A stretch of 64,000 nt of DNA from Tridacna crocea (taxonomy: Eukaryota > Mollusca > Bivalvia > Cardiida > Cardiidae): contig OX031071.1 of assembly GCA_943736015.1 (NCBI GenBank), forward strand, positions 34,628,619 to 34,692,618. The letters run 5' to 3'. This document shows positions 22,500-34,026 of this stretch, in pieces (position 1 is the stretch's first letter; every line of letters begins with the position of its first letter). A program made the position numbers and the translations under genes. The notes below the pieces were generated by a model. It was not told where the DNA came from and did not search any database. It saw only the letters and a program-made list of their open reading frames with translations.

Positions 22500-23364
22500 A
22501 GATGAAGCTTCAAACATAGCATCCGATGAAGAGATCATGGAAAGTAATTACATGTTTCTTATGTTATAGAATTTAAGCGTGATTAGTCACGTGCCAGTCG
22601 CACAACATTCCCACAATGTTTTTTTTTTACTTTTTGCGCGAAATCTAAATATAGCTTAAAGGTAGGTATTTACAATTTTTATATCACACCAAATTAAAAG
22701 ACATATATATCACTGAAATTTATATGAAAAAACAATACAAATTATCAAAAATTAAGAATCATAAAATTACAAAAAAAATTGTTTTGATGGTATTCCCTTA
22801 AAAGGCTACGTAGCCACTTACGCTATTTTTAGATTTCGAGCCAAAAATCAATGAATCATTGTGGGAATGTCAAGTGATTGGCACGTGACTAATAACGCTT
22901 AAATTCCATTACATAACAAACACGTAATAATTATTTTCCATAATGTCTTCTCCGGACGGATGTTTGAAACTTCGTCTGTGTTTTTCTGTATTTAAATGAG
23001 AGAATTGATAAAAATAGAATGTGTCTCCCGTTGGTGTCAACCTGGTCCGTAATAAATCTCTAATTTTTCGTGTTATCGGATAGTTTTCGACTTCTGGGGT
23101 TTTATGAACGCAAATTTAAAGGCTTTGGGAGTATAGGGATGGTTTTTTGTGCATTATTGTAAAATTTTCGTCCCAAAATCTGAAGGGCCACCTTTAAGAG
23201 GCTATATAGCCTTTTAAGGGAATACCGTAAAAACACAAAATAATCTCATTATTCTTAATCATTGATGACTTGTATTGTTTTCTTTTTCATATAAATCTCT
23301 GTGATAGATTTTCTTTTTGTTTTAAATTTGGTGAGATGTGAAAAACCTGAATACCCACCTTTAA
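22500..23364 (+). mobile_element. 545-bp TTAA MITE (type B), host copy split by a second copy
   Basis: The left part (22,500-22,655) and right part (23,198-23,364, ending aatacccacctTTAA) are the two sides of one copy. The split is at agcTTAA|gagg, where intact copies read agcttaagaggctacg. Confidence 0.75.
22656..23197 (-). mobile_element. 545-bp TTAA MITE (type B), copy nested in another
   Basis: A full-length copy from TTAAaggtaggtattta to agggccaccTTTAA, in opposite orientation to its host copy. Confidence 0.85.
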
Positions 23365-23369
23365 GATAT

Positions 23370-23590
23370 CTACCAAACGAATACATTTTAGACCCATTCT
23401 TAATCAAAGTGTTTACAGACGACAATCGAAATTTTCAAACGGGCTAATGTGATGAAAACTGACACTCAAAGAGTAGAAAACATTGTTAGAAGTGGAGAAT
23501 GAGTAAAAGTAACTTATCAAATCAATTTTTTCAAAAGCTGCTGTTTACGTGGTCATCAAAATACGAGATTCTGTGGTTAGGAGAATTTAC
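23370..23590 (-). mobile_element. TTAA hairpin MITE, strongly diverged
   Basis: Recognisable arm segments (acattttagacccattc; gtcatcaaaatacgag) surround a decayed core. Confidence 0.5.
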
Positions 23591-23593
23591 CCG

Positions 23594-23824
23594 TTAACCC
23601 TTTCCCAAACGAAAATCTTTGGACTAGACCAAATTGAAAGCATTTGCATATGACAATTCAACTCTTGCTGAAAAGATGATTTCTGTCTATGATAGGGTAG
23701 AAAACATTGTGGGAAAAGGAGAAAATGCTTGTTACTAGCATTTTCTCCTTTTCCCACAATGTTTTTCAAAAGGCTACTATTCCAGACCCGTACAAAACCA
23801 GGAATTGTTTGGGAAAGGGTTTAA
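23594..23824 (-). mobile_element. TTAA hairpin MITE, near-intact copy
   Basis: TTAAccctttcccaaacga to gggaaaggGTTTAA. The centre reads cttgttactag, a symmetric change in both arms from the usual ctggttaccag. Confidence 0.9.
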
Positions 23825-23954
23825 CTTACTGCACTCTGTCTCACCTACTCTTTATCTAGACAACAACCGTCCTTGATAGGTTGCACCAAAGAAGTCCTCG
23901 CATACTTATTTACAAATAGCAAAACCTTTGACCAATGTCAGGTTGCTCGTACTG

Positions 23955-24365
23955 CGCCGAGTGACATAAAGCGATAGTTTTTACAGAGGTATAACTAAAA
24001 AGTAAATTTAAACCGTGCTTTTGTGATTTCCTTATCACGCAGCGGCAACATTCAAGACAATGTTGAAATCAAAGCGTTGAAAACGTTGATGTGGCATTTG
24101 TCAAGGAAGCGGCTGTATGAAATTAATAATTTGAAAGCAAGAGGGCCATTATGGCCCTTGGATTGCTCTTCTCTGTCAATAGGCGACGAAGTGACATGGT
24201 TCAATAGTTTTTACAGAGGTATTAAACCCCCTTTTTACAGAACACGACTCATTTAGTTAGCTTTAAAGTTTAAGTAAAAAGTAACCTTAAATTGTGCTTC
24301 TGTGATTTCCTAATTACCCAGCGGCAACAGCCGAGACAATATTGAAAAAAGTAGCAGGCGAAATA
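23955..24365 (+). repeat. Imperfect direct duplication around a pearl 5' end fragment
   Basis: The block atagtttttacagaggtat ... gtgatttcc ... cagcggcaac occurs at about 23,975-24,065 and again at 24,205-24,345. Between them, at 24,140-24,178, is agggccattatggccct then ggattgctctt, a P1-type 5' end. Confidence 0.6.
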
Positions 24366-24539
24366 GTGACTGCGCCTTGAATGGTGGGGGTATGGTTTTA
24401 AAATTGTAAATGTAGCAAACATTGTGTAAAGTGGAGGAACATGTTTGTTTTAAGCATTAATTTCTCCATTGCCAGTAGTGTTCTAAATCATATTTCGTGA
24501 AAAGAAAAAAGAAATGGGATCAGTTGGTAATTTCGTCCG

Positions 24540-25290
24540 TTCGTCTGTCTGTCAGTTCGTCCAATCCCATCTTGCCCATTCCCATTTCGCCAGAATTCTT
24601 CCCGTTTCGCCCATTCTTTTTTCGCCCTTTCCAACTTCGCCCTTTTCCCATTCCGCCAAATATCTGTCCTGCCCATTATCTCCTGCTAGATGGCAATCTA
24701 TAAATCAAATCTTCGAAGAATATGAGGTGCGCAGACAACGCTGTCCTGCCCTTTTCCCGTTTTGCTCAATTTCATTTTCGCCCACTTTTCATTTCGCCCA
24801 GAAGCCATCTCGCCCAACTTTCCCATTTCGCCCAAAGACCATTTCGCTCTTTTCCCACAAGGCCCCTTCCCATTTCGAGCAAACGCCATTTTTCTGATAT
24901 CTGGGCCCATAACTAGTGAAAAGTTCTCTAATAAGTTAATTCCTCAATTGATCGTAATGATTATACGCCTGTGGTAAAGAAAGAGTTTGTAGGCTACAAC
25001 ACGTAAGGGTCAAAACGGTGATGGGGCGAGCTGATAACTGGGCAAAATGGCATTAGGCGAAGTGGTGAAAGGGCGAAATGATTAAGGGGCGAGATGGGAT
25101 TGGGCGAATCGGCAAAGTTTAATTGGCAAAAGGGCGAAACGGTAATTGGGCGAGGTGGCAATGGGGCAAATTGAAAAAGGGCAAAATGGGTAGGGGACAA
25201 GGCGGCAAATGGGCGAAATGGGAAGAAAACTTTGGCGAAAAGGGAATGGGCGAAATGGAATTGGGCGAACTTGGAAGACACCGTCTGTCA
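24540..25290. mobile_element. Foldback element made of degenerate cccatttcgcc repeats
   Basis: The left arm (24,550-24,885) is a C/T-rich string of variants of cccatttcgccc at roughly 10-20-base spacing. The right arm (25,010-25,290) is the G/A-rich complement (gggcgaaatgggcaa). The outer ends match as inverted repeats, starting gtctgtcagttcg and ending gaagacaccgtctgtcag. The spacer is about 120 bases. Open frames here come from low complexity. Confidence 0.7.
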
Positions 25291-25419
25291 GTCTACCTGG
25301 CTGATTCCAAGAATTAAGTAGAGAGTCAAGTAATGTTTTTATCGTTGCAACCTATATAACGTTGATGAGACTTGTCACATGTATTGTTTGTAGCATTCAG
25401 AAAATAAAGTATTTGATTT

Positions 25420-25580
25420 ATTCACAAATTGAATGCATTTGCAGACAGCAAACTAATGTTTAACTCTTATGGAGGAGTTTCGGATATCAGATAAAAGAAA
25501 ACATTGTTGGAGATGGAAAAATGCTGGTTACCACTTTTTTATGTCCTCACAATATTTTAAAAAGGTTTTGCTTTCAAACA
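25420..25580 (-). mobile_element. TTAA hairpin MITE, diverged fragment
   Basis: Arm aaattgaatgcatttgcaga and a decayed core (aaaacattgttggagatgg ... ctggttacca). Confidence 0.55.
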
Positions 25581-25717
25581 TCTTTCAGTCTTTTTCTTTT
25601 GTGGCAAAACCTTTAGAATTTTACTGAAAGCAACCCCCCCCCTCCAGTAGACGCAGCCAAGTCGTTGGTATCTCTTTGTCGTCACATCACAGTATTGTTT
25701 GCGTTATACTTAATGGT

Positions 25718-25862
25718 TTAACCCTTTAATCCATAAATACTCATTTCTACGCATTGCTTGTAGGAACCTTTGGAAAACATTGTGGTAAAAGGTGAAATTG
25801 CTCGTGACGAGTAATTTACCTTTTGTCACAATGTTTCGTACACTATCTAAAGGTGTCACATA
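25718..25862 (+). mobile_element. TTAA hairpin MITE, subfamily 2, truncated
   Basis: Shares the TTAAcccttt terminus and the outer core aaaacattgtgg but has the alternative palindrome centre attgctcgtgacgagtaat. Compare with the full copy at 60,959. Confidence 0.7.
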
Positions 25863-26016
25863 AGAAATGGCTTCATCCTTGCTGTTATTTATGGTCAATT
25901 AGAGATACCATAGAAATGCCTTGTGGGGTAAATGGTCAATCAGCTGGCTTTATGAATGATCGTAAAAACATGTTAATTATTGCAACTTTAAGACTAGTTC
26001 TATCAATAGTTTTGTC

Positions 26017-26562
26017 TTAAAGGTGGCCCTTCAGATTTTGGGACGAAAATGTTATAAAAATGCAAAAAAAATCATCCTTATACTTCCAAAGGCTTTTACT
26101 TTTCATTCATAAAACCCCAGCAGTCGAAAACCATCCGACAACACGAGAAATTAGAGATTTACTTCGGCCCAGGTTGACACCAACGGGAGACACGTTCTAT
26201 TTTTAGATTATCAATTCGCTCATTTACATACAGGAATACACAGACGAAGTTTCAAACATAGCATCCGAAGAAGACATTATGGAAAATAATCATTACATGT
26301 TTGTTATGTAATGTAATTTAAGAGCTATGAGTCACGTGCCAGTCACTTGACATTCCCACAATGCTTTATTAATTTTGGCGCGAAATCTAAAAATAGCTTA
26401 AGAGGCTACGTAGCCTTTTAAGGGAACACCATCAATTTTTTTTTTTATAATTTTATGAATCCTAATTAATGATGATTTGAATTAATTTTTCTTATGAATT
26501 GGAGTGATATATACATTTTTTTGATTTGGTGAGATGTAAAAATTCTAAATACCCACTTTTAA
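26017..26562 (+). mobile_element. 545-bp TTAA MITE (type B), copy 4
   Basis: TTAAaggtggcccttcag to taaatacccactttTAA, with the ggctacgtagcc palindrome. Confidence 0.85.
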
Positions 26563-26681
26563 ACAGAAAATGGATTGTTGATGATAAAGATTAAACATCC
26601 GACAGAAGGATAGGACAAATACGTCTGTTATCAGTGATAAAACATTGACGTCATGAACAAAGGTCCAGTGTTCTTATCGTT

Positions 26682-26903
26682 TAACTCCTTACCATAAAAC
26701 TAAAAGTTCTATTTGCCCAGTATTTGCAGAAGACAAAAAAGATATATTTATGACTTAATTAGAATTTGTGGTTTGAAGGATTAAAAAACACTGGGGGCAA
26801 AGAAGAAAAATACAGATACCTGAATTTTCTCCTCTTCTCACAGTGTTTACAAAGGTCTCGACTTTTTGGGTGGTAAAAAATCGGGGTTGTGTGGTAAAAT
26901 ACA
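26682..26903 (-). mobile_element. TTAA hairpin MITE, old diverged copy
   Basis: The terminus TTAActccttaccataaaac, a core acactgggggcaaag ... ttctcacagtgttt, and gttgtgtggtaaaa at the other end. Confidence 0.6.
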
Positions 26904-27067
26904 TAGCGTTCATCTTACGAATTTATAAAGAAATTGCCTTTTTTCCTCCACACAAGTATCTTTTTTTTTTTCTCATTTTATGTATTTTCAGCACTTTGAC
27001 AAAAAATGTGTAACAGTCATTCTATAAAAGACCATACGACAATACTTTGATTTGTCGCCTTGTAAGG

Positions 27068-28119
27068 TTTTTAGCTCCACGGACCGAAGACAAGCGACCT
27101 CAAACATGGCTCTGTGTCCGTCGTGCGTCAGTCCGTCCTTGCATCAATTTTTTTTTCTAAAACATCTTCTTCTCTGAAACTGCGTACCCAATATTTACAA
27201 GACTTCGCAGAAATGAACCTGCCATGGCTATCTTAAGGACTTTGCTTTTCAGAAGAATTGGTTTCCTTTGTAAGGGACTGTAAAATATTGAAACTCTTTG
27301 AAATTCGTATTGTTCGGAAGCAAGAGACTTAGAGCTACCAATTTATGCTTGCTGCTTCATTTAATAAAACCCTACTACTTTCTTTTTAAATTATAGGCCC
27401 AGGGTCAAATTTAGTCCCGTCCCGGGGGTCACAAATTTTACATAGACTCATGTTGCGAAAACTTTAAAACTCTTCTGGTTGTTAACCAATGGCTATGGTC
27501 TGTCGACCACATTTAGCATGTAGCTTTATCTAATAGACCTCTAGAAAAATTATCAAAACTTGAGCCCTAGGGCAGAAATTGGCCCTGCCCCGGGCTCAAA
27601 AGTTTTACATGGACTTATATAGATATGATAATAAATAAAAAACAAACTTCAAATTATAAACCGTATGGCCCAGAGCTATCAAATTTAACATGTAGCTCAA
27701 TGAACCTCTACAAAAATTGTTCAGTCTGTAGCCCTGGGGTAAAAAATGGCCTTGTATGGGGATTGCAAGTAGCACATGGGATTTTATAGTGAAAACTCCT
27801 TGATCTTTACTGTAATCCCAAGGGTTATCAAATTTGGTAGTTATAGGTTCGTCTAGTGAATCACTTCAGATAATCTTTTCTCCTTTTTCCACAATGTTTT
27901 CTACCCTGCTGGAAACAAATTTCAATTTTTGATTTGCCTTCATTTTGTCGTCTACAAGTCCTTTCAATTTGGACCAGTCTAAAAGTTTGTTTTTTGGAAA
28001 AGACAGAAAATGTAAAAATCTTGTTCGAAACCATTTGGTGTATACTTGTAGTATTTGGTGTCTGTAATTTGTACATATTCGCAAGTTTAGTCATACAGGG
28101 CCTTTTTGGTCCTCTTGTT
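27068..28119 (-). mobile_element. Pearl/Helentron-like element, family P4, minus strand
   Basis: The left edge ttttagctccacggaccg is the reverse complement of a P4 3' end, with gtccgtcgtgcgtcagtcc just inside. The right edge is acagggcctttttggtcc then tcttgtt, the 5' end in reverse. Internal units of about 150 bases carry 'ccctgccccgggctcaaa'-like blocks. A MITE fragment sits at 27,868-28,005. Confidence 0.6.
27868..28005 (+). mobile_element. TTAA hairpin MITE, right half
   Basis: Starts within the core (ataatcttttctccttttt) and continues through gtcgtctacaagtcctttc to ttttttggaaaagac. Confidence 0.7.
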
Positions 28120-28139
28120 ATGGTTTGGCATAGTTAGAT

Positions 28140-28600
28140 GAGAAATATGATGGAAAAATAAAAAGATGTTACTTATTATCTAATTAACTATCAAATATTT
28201 TATAGATCTACACGATGTTTTTTGACAATCACAAATACAAAGACGGACGCTATGTCCTTGTAATTGTGAGGATCACACAGTGTAGATGGAGGAAAACTGT
28301 TGTTGAAGTGAAATTCCCCCTACATCATAATCCTTCACAAAGTTAAAGGTTGAATTTTCTCTCATTCTGTCGTATGAAAAGTCCGGGTCGATCAGATCAT
28401 CAAAGATAGATATATATGTCAAAGATTTCGGTGAAAATTGTACATGTCGGAAGGTAGGGACACTACTCAGTAATAATATTCTATCTATTTGTTACAATGT
28501 TACAATGTTTTGGTTTTTACTAATTCTTATATCCGCAAGAAAGGAAGGTAATAGTCGAAATAGCATGGTGTAATAGGACGAAACCCACGCATGGCACTTG
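28140..28600. other. No gene seen
   Basis: AT-rich sequence without a recognisable repeat or exon. Confidence 0.45.
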
Positions 28601-28680
28601 TGGGAGATCACGTGATAATTTTATCCACTATGATTGGACAGAGATAAAGATCCATTGGGTCATACTGTGGACAGCTTTAT

Positions 28681-28858
28681 AACTGTATGTTAGCAGCAGC
28701 GGATAATAGATTTCTCTCCGCCGCCGATCTCTGCTTTAACCACCCAGGAAGAATTATATTAACATACAGACGAGGCCAGCAGATTCTCGCTATTAGTACA
28801 TCTAGATCCACTCGCATTGAATACTTTCCAAGGACTGTGACAACACACACTCTAGGAG
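28681..28858 (+). other. Possible non-coding first exon of the TRIM-like gene
   Basis: The segment is less AT-rich than its surroundings and ends in a strong donor (AGGAG|gtgagc). Just upstream are a cacgtg E-box within atcacgtgat (about 28,610) and a reversed CCAAT box (gattgg, about 28,630). Its own reading frame would not join the downstream ATG in frame, so it would be a 5' UTR. The link to the gene 5 kb downstream is inference. Confidence 0.25.
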
Positions 28859-28869
28859 GTGAGCAATTG

Positions 28870-29450
28870 CCCTTTTTTATCTGATTTATAACGTTGATAG
28901 ATTGAGTTTTAAGTCATTTTTCCGTTTAAGCCCATTCGACAATATATTTTATGTTTTAAGGGGCACAAATCTAGATACGCATGTACTAATCGTGCTCTGT
29001 ATTCCTTATGTAAATCAAAACATAACTTTCAGGATTATTTGTGGATGACTTTTAGCATACAGGAAAACAGTGCAGCAAGAGTGCATTTCTACCCTTTTTT
29101 GGCCAAAAATTACATTTGGGTTACATTTTGTAAGTAGACGAGGCTAAATAAATTTATTACATACCTAGTAGTGAAATACTGGAATTTCCCAGTGTAACAA
29201 ATTTTGATATCATCACCAGTGACGGTATCAACTTTCACTTTCACTTCCTATTGTAATTTAGGGACTACTTTCTTTTTCATTAAGCACTTATAGATAGTAT
29301 TAATTGTAAGTTTTGTAAAGTTTCGTTTTGTTCTTTTAAATTATGTATTCATCCGCACTGTGTCCTTGATTTCTTCTCTCTATCCAAAGTATTGATTTTG
29401 ACTTTCAAACGAAAAATTAAAAATAATAATGTTAATAAGATATATAATAA
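28870..29450. other. No gene seen
   Basis: AT-rich sequence. Nothing recognised on either strand. Confidence 0.45.
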
Positions 29451-29457
29451 ATAGAAT

Positions 29458-29608
29458 TATCAACTGGTTATTTTTTATATGAAAAACATCTCACTCGGAT
29501 ACGTCGTAAGGCGTTAAAAAAAACTTGTGCTCCGCACTCGTTTTTTCAACGCCTAATAACGCATCCTCGTGATATATTTTTCATATCAAAAATAACCAGT
29601 TGATTATC
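29458..29608. repeat. Imperfect inverted repeat (foldback)
   Basis: The outer arms tcaactggttatttttta and aaaataaccagttga, with inner matching atatgaaaaac / tttttcatat, enclose a centre that is also partly palindromic (aaggcgttaaa ... ttcaacgcct). Confidence 0.75.
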
Positions 29609-29694
29609 CTCTATGTCTTTTTGTAAAGTCTAGTAGCTAAGTATTTCGTGAAAACAATTAGCCGTAAAAGCCTGTTGTAGATCTTTACTGTGCG

Positions 29695-29912
29695 TGCTCT
29701 GTGAAAAGGGGCTCAATGCGATTAGCCTTTGCAGACTGAAGTGGACGGAAACTTTACACTATCTTTAAGATTTCTGCATTTCAAAGGATGATTCTACCTC
29801 ATGATTCATTGGGTTGTTTGACAAAAAAGATTATATGTATCTATGTTTAGGTGATGTCTTGTTTGGTATAACACATCACAGAGATGTATTAAGCCCCCTT
29901 TTGTCGGAGCAT
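29695..29912 (+). mobile_element. MITE of the 'ggggcttaatgcat' type, copy 3
   Basis: Ends are gctctgtgaaaaggggctc and aagcccccttttgtcgg then agcatggc, complementary to each other. Confidence 0.65.
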
Positions 29913-29920
29913 GGCTCATA

Positions 29921-30148
29921 TTAATTCTTTACCACACAATGACGACTTTTGACGACCCTGACGCAGAAGCCTTTTGAATACATTTTAGGAAAAGGAGAAA
30001 ATGCTGGTAACCAGCATTTTCTCCTTTTCCCGCAATGTTTTCTACCCATTGCCAATAAAATTTCAATTTTTGATTCACATTTAGTTTGTCGGCTGCAAAT
30101 GCTTTCAGTTTGGACTAGTCCAAATTTTGTGGTTTTGGAAAAAGTTAA
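29921..30148 (+). mobile_element. TTAA hairpin MITE, near-intact copy
   Basis: TTAAttctttaccacacaat to ggttttggaaaaaGTTAA, centre GGTAACC. Confidence 0.88.
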
Positions 30149-30287
30149 TGTATGTAAAGGATAAGTTATTGTTATAATAATTGATAAATTTACCGCGGGA
30201 TTCAAACCTTCAAAATATAGTTCTGGAACCAAATATGGAATTTGAATCCTACATTCTTGCAATCTTTTATGAAATTAAATGATTAAG

Positions 30288-30553
30288 CTAGACCTACCTT
30301 CGTAGAAGTAAGGCGAAGGTTGATCATAATTTCATCCGACACAAAACTCCCTTAGGGCTCACACAGATTATGACGCAGCGTGACCAGCAATCCAGGTTGT
30401 CATACTTTAGAGTACTTATGGCGCAGTAGTTGCATAATTTTGTAAGGAATCGTTGGAAGGGTGGATGACGGTGGGCGTGTTAGTCCTAAGGGAGTTTTGT
30501 GTCGGATGAAATTATGATCAACCTTCGCCTTACTTCTACGAAAGTAAATCTAG
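30288..30553. mobile_element. Foldback/TIR element with 69-bp near-perfect arms
   Basis: The left arm 30,288-30,356 (starting ctagacctaccttcgtagaa, ending aaaactcccttagg) is repeated in inverse at 30,485-30,553 with only about three or four mismatches near the outer end. The spacer of about 128 bases shows no gene. Such well-matched arms suggest a young element. Confidence 0.8.
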
Positions 30554-30589
30554 TTTAATAATTTATTTTCATCCAACACATAACCTCCC

Positions 30590-30818
30590 TTAAGACTTTA
30601 CCAGACAATGAGGACTTTTAACACCAATGAAAGAGAAGGCTTTTGAAAAACTTTGTGGGAAAAGGAGAAAATGCTGGTAACCAGCATTTTCTTCTTTTCC
30701 CACAATGTTCTCTAGCCTATCAAAGACAACTCATTTCATATGAGCCACATTGAAACTGTCATTAGCAAATGTTTTCAATTCGGACAGGTCTAAAATCTTG
30801 TCATGTGGTAAAGGTTAT
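30590..30818 (+). mobile_element. TTAA hairpin MITE, full diverged copy
   Basis: TTAAgactttaccagacaat to tgtggtaaagGTTAT, centre GGTAACC. The right arm is of the rarer cattgaaactgtcattagc type also seen at 53,880. Confidence 0.82.
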
Positions 30819-30851
30819 GCTGCGTTGCTTGACTCACTGGCCTCTTGCAGA

Positions 30852-30933
30852 CAATGTAGATCAAGATCGGATTGCAAAGAACATGGATAGAACATGCAGT
30901 CTGATCTTATATCTATAATGTCCGGTTGTTTAG
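30852..30933. repeat. Dispersed 60-80-bp hairpin family
   Basis: cagacaatgtagatcaagat ... gcagtctgatcttatatct ... ataatgtccgg folds back on itself. Related hairpins occur at 31,470-31,530, 32,100-32,163, 32,965-33,015, 35,638-35,697, 37,376-37,440, 38,656-38,715 and 61,565-61,630. Confidence 0.7.
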
Positions 30934-31210
30934 TCAAGCACATGAAAAAAAAAACCCGAGTTTCCTTGGATCATATTTCTGTTCGTCAAACGACTTTGTG
31001 TTTATTTATTTGGTACTGAAAGAGCTTAATCAGAGGGTAGGATGGTCCGTATTCCCAGCATATCCAATTTCTTTCCGAGGGTTGATGACAGTCATTGTTA
31101 CATGATTCATTCATGTCTGTCTCACCGTCCATCTCTTTTTTCCACGATAGTAATGTGGAAAAGCAGAAATTCTTTCGAATAAGCAAAAGTCCTACATGTA
31201 TATGCTTGTT

Positions 31211-31415
31211 TTAATCATTTACCAAAAGTGTTTCTTAGCTTTCCCCGTGACAAACAGCTTTTGAAAACATCGTGGAAAATGCAGAAAATGCTGGTATCGA
31301 TTTTCTAAAGTCCTTTTTACGACAATTCTCATAATTTAGGACACAATCATATTGTCGTCTGATAATGCTTTGAATTTGGACTGGTCTAAAATTTTGCCGA
31401 CTAATAGAGGTTTAA
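31211..31415 (+). mobile_element. TTAA hairpin MITE, diverged copy
   Basis: TTAAtcatttaccaaaagtg to actaatagaggTTTAA. The core has lost its centre. Confidence 0.65.
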
Positions 31416-31758
31416 TTCGCTAGAAAACAACATGAGATTGGACTCGTCCAAAGTGAAAACAACTTACACATATTGTATAGACTAGGATCAGGCTTCACAG
31501 AGCGTACAGACTGACCCTAAATCTACACCTTTCGTTTACTCTACTAGGTAAAAATCACTCGTTACTATCACTGATGATTGTTATTGATACATTGAAAATT
31601 TTCTCTTACCGTGGAACATTGTCTTTGTGAGAAAGCAGCTAGATCTAGTAGATCTAGCTTGTAAAGACAATTGATTGTAGATTAGGATTAGACTACTAGA
31701 AACGTTCAGATCCATGGCTTATCTAGTCTGGTAAAAAGTTAATTTTACACTGTAAATT

Positions 31759-32130
31759 GTTCCTAACAATACTAAGACAGACTTAAGGTACTTACGTAAA
31801 TAGTATAGATTAGACTTGTTCCCAACAATAATGAGACAGACTTAAGGTACTTACGTTAGTATAGATTAGACTTGTTCCCAACAATACTAAGACAAACTTA
31901 AGGTACCTACGTAAATAGTATAGATTAGACTTGTTCCTAACAATACTAAGACAGACTTAAGGTACTTACGTCCTAACAATACTAAGACAGACTTAAGGTA
32001 CTTGCGTCCTAACAATACTAAGACAAACTTAAGGTACCTACGTAAATAGTATAGATCAGACTTGTTCCTAACAATACTGAGACAGACTTAAGGTACTTAC
32101 GTAAATAGTATAGATTAGACTACACAAAGT
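31759..32130 (+). repeat. 59-bp / 36-bp tandem array
   Basis: Long units (ttcctaacaatactaagaca ... gacttaaggtacttacg ... taaatagtatagattagac) and short units lacking the last part repeat seven or eight times. Confidence 0.85.
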
Positions 32131-33304
32131 GTGCAGTCTATTTCTGAGTCTACACTGTCCGTTTTCCCGTTTTTGCAAACATTGATTTCCATGCATTGAT
32201 CATAATTTAGTCAGTGTTACATTGGATTTGTTCCTGTCACATCACAGAACATTGGTTCGACTTTGTAAGACAGTGGTCAAAGATTTGTCCACCTACCACG
32301 ATTAATCCCGGAAATATTGCAGAAGACGGAATAAAAGTTTTGGGTTACAAATAAACCGATATGCTTGAAGTATCGTTGTGGGAGAATGCTTCTTTTTCCA
32401 CAATGTTTCCGAAATCGCCGACTTTGATGAAAAAACTCGGTACATTTAAACATATGAACCATGCTCTGGTAAATGAGGGTTTAGATCGTGGACTGTGCAG
32501 GGTGACCGACTCAATCATGAAGTACAGTGGTCCTTGAACATACAGAAAATTGACCAAGAGCAAAAACTTTCAGCCCAGGTTAGCCTTCGTGGACTGTACA
32601 GGGTGACCTGGGTTGATACATTAAGCCCTCTTTTCTCAGAGGATGACACATATAGAGGGAGTGGCAAACCTTGTCCATTCTGTAAAGCAGCTCAAAGTTA
32701 TTGATGCCTTCTTAATGAGTGACGTCATATTGTGACGTCATTTTTGTCTTCAGTCTCAGCGTTTCATTACATTGCACTTGTATCTCTAGCGGTCTTTGCT
32801 TTAGACTTTTAGGTGTGGACAAATCTGCAGAAATTGGATATTCTGGACATAGTCTATTATGAGTAGAATCTATTTCTATCATTTATAAACATTCTAATTA
32901 ATATTTGAACAACTTTCTAGCGTTTTTTGTTTCAAGAAAATCTTTTTAATGGTTGTTAAGAGTGCATATTAAGATCAGATCATGGAACGTGCAGTCTGAT
33001 CATAGATCAACACTTAATTTTCCAAGTTTTTCTTTGTTAGAAATATCAAGGTCTGGATTTACTGACTGTAACGGACAAAATGACAGAATGTTTGTTTAAA
33101 CCGCTTTCAACAGTAGATCTAGATATAATTATACCAAAGTGACAGCATACTGTTAACCTATATTCAGACATTTTGATGTTTTTATCAAATAAAACTGTCA
33201 GTTAAATAGATCTAATAAAATCATGAAATTTTTTTATCTAGAGCCTTAAGAACGATTTATATCAGAAATATTTTATCTAGACCTGAACCTACATGCAGTA
33301 CAGT

Positions 33305-33515
33305 TACTGTAGATCTAGTCTAGATCTAGTCTAACTTCATTGTATAGATCTACTTTTTTTTTTCAGATTCCGTCGAAAGACTAGACACAGGTCACATTTG
33401 AGGCACACTGAGTTTGTTGAGAGCTTGGTAAAAATATTTAAGGTAAATAGATCTAGATCTAGATCTAGTCTAACATTTTTTAGGTTATAGGACGAAATTT
33501 ATAGATCTAGATCTT
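33305..33515. repeat. tagatc-rich low-complexity stretches
   Basis: Clusters such as gatctagatctagatctag occur at about 33,310-33,335, 33,450-33,475 and 33,500-33,520. Confidence 0.7.
33367..33427 (+). other. Possible non-coding exon of the TRIM-like gene
   Basis: A T-rich tract and cag precede it, and TTG|gtaaaa follows. It would be a 5' UTR exon in the 5 kb before the coding exon. This rests only on the splice signals. Confidence 0.2.
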
Positions 33516-33865
33516 GATCTAGTTGCCTTAGCTTGTTCATCAGTTCTTGAATTAATGTAAGAAGTTAATTGAGACCTGTCTGTTGATTGGCTGAGCAAAA
33601 ATATCTGAGTGGAACTTAAGGCTATTCTCAGAATAAAAAAAGGAATTAAAATTTAAAACACGGTTAAATCGGAGAAGTTAAGATCTTAAGGCTAAATATT
33701 CTCAGAGAAAAAAAGAAAATTTGACATTTAAAACACGGGTAAATCAGGTCATCTTCATTGTTGGTTAGAACTGTGTTTTTACTACGTTTTAAACTTTTAA
33801 TCAGACTAAATCGTAGAGGCCAGGGCACCTGTCAGGGCTCTCCCGGAATTTATTTTACCATGCTT

Positions 33866-33996
33866 TAAGAAAATATTGTGGAAAAAGGAGAAAATGCTGG
33901 TAACCAGCATTTTCTCCTTTTTCCTCAATGTTTCCCGAAGCTTATTTCTTCATTTCCGTCAAAACATGGTATTGTTTGATACAGAGTTTAGTTGAC
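33866..33996 (-). mobile_element. TTAA hairpin MITE fragment next to the TRIM-like coding exon
   Basis: The core (aaaatattgtggaaaaagg ... ctcctttttcctcaatgttt) and one arm (ttcttcatttccgtcaaaac ... gatacagagTTTA) end about 23 bases before the splice acceptor of the coding exon. Confidence 0.75.
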
Positions 33997-34026
33997 CAAA
34001 TGATCTTTATCTATCGCAGACACACA

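Noticed and set aside
24514-25317. Several overlapping open frames on both strands
   Set aside because: They arise from the cccatttcgcc low-complexity arms, which lack stops in several frames.
33928-34026. 33-codon N-terminal extension of the TRIM-like protein
   Set aside because: It crosses a strong splice acceptor and MITE sequence; the ATG at 34,027 has the better context.
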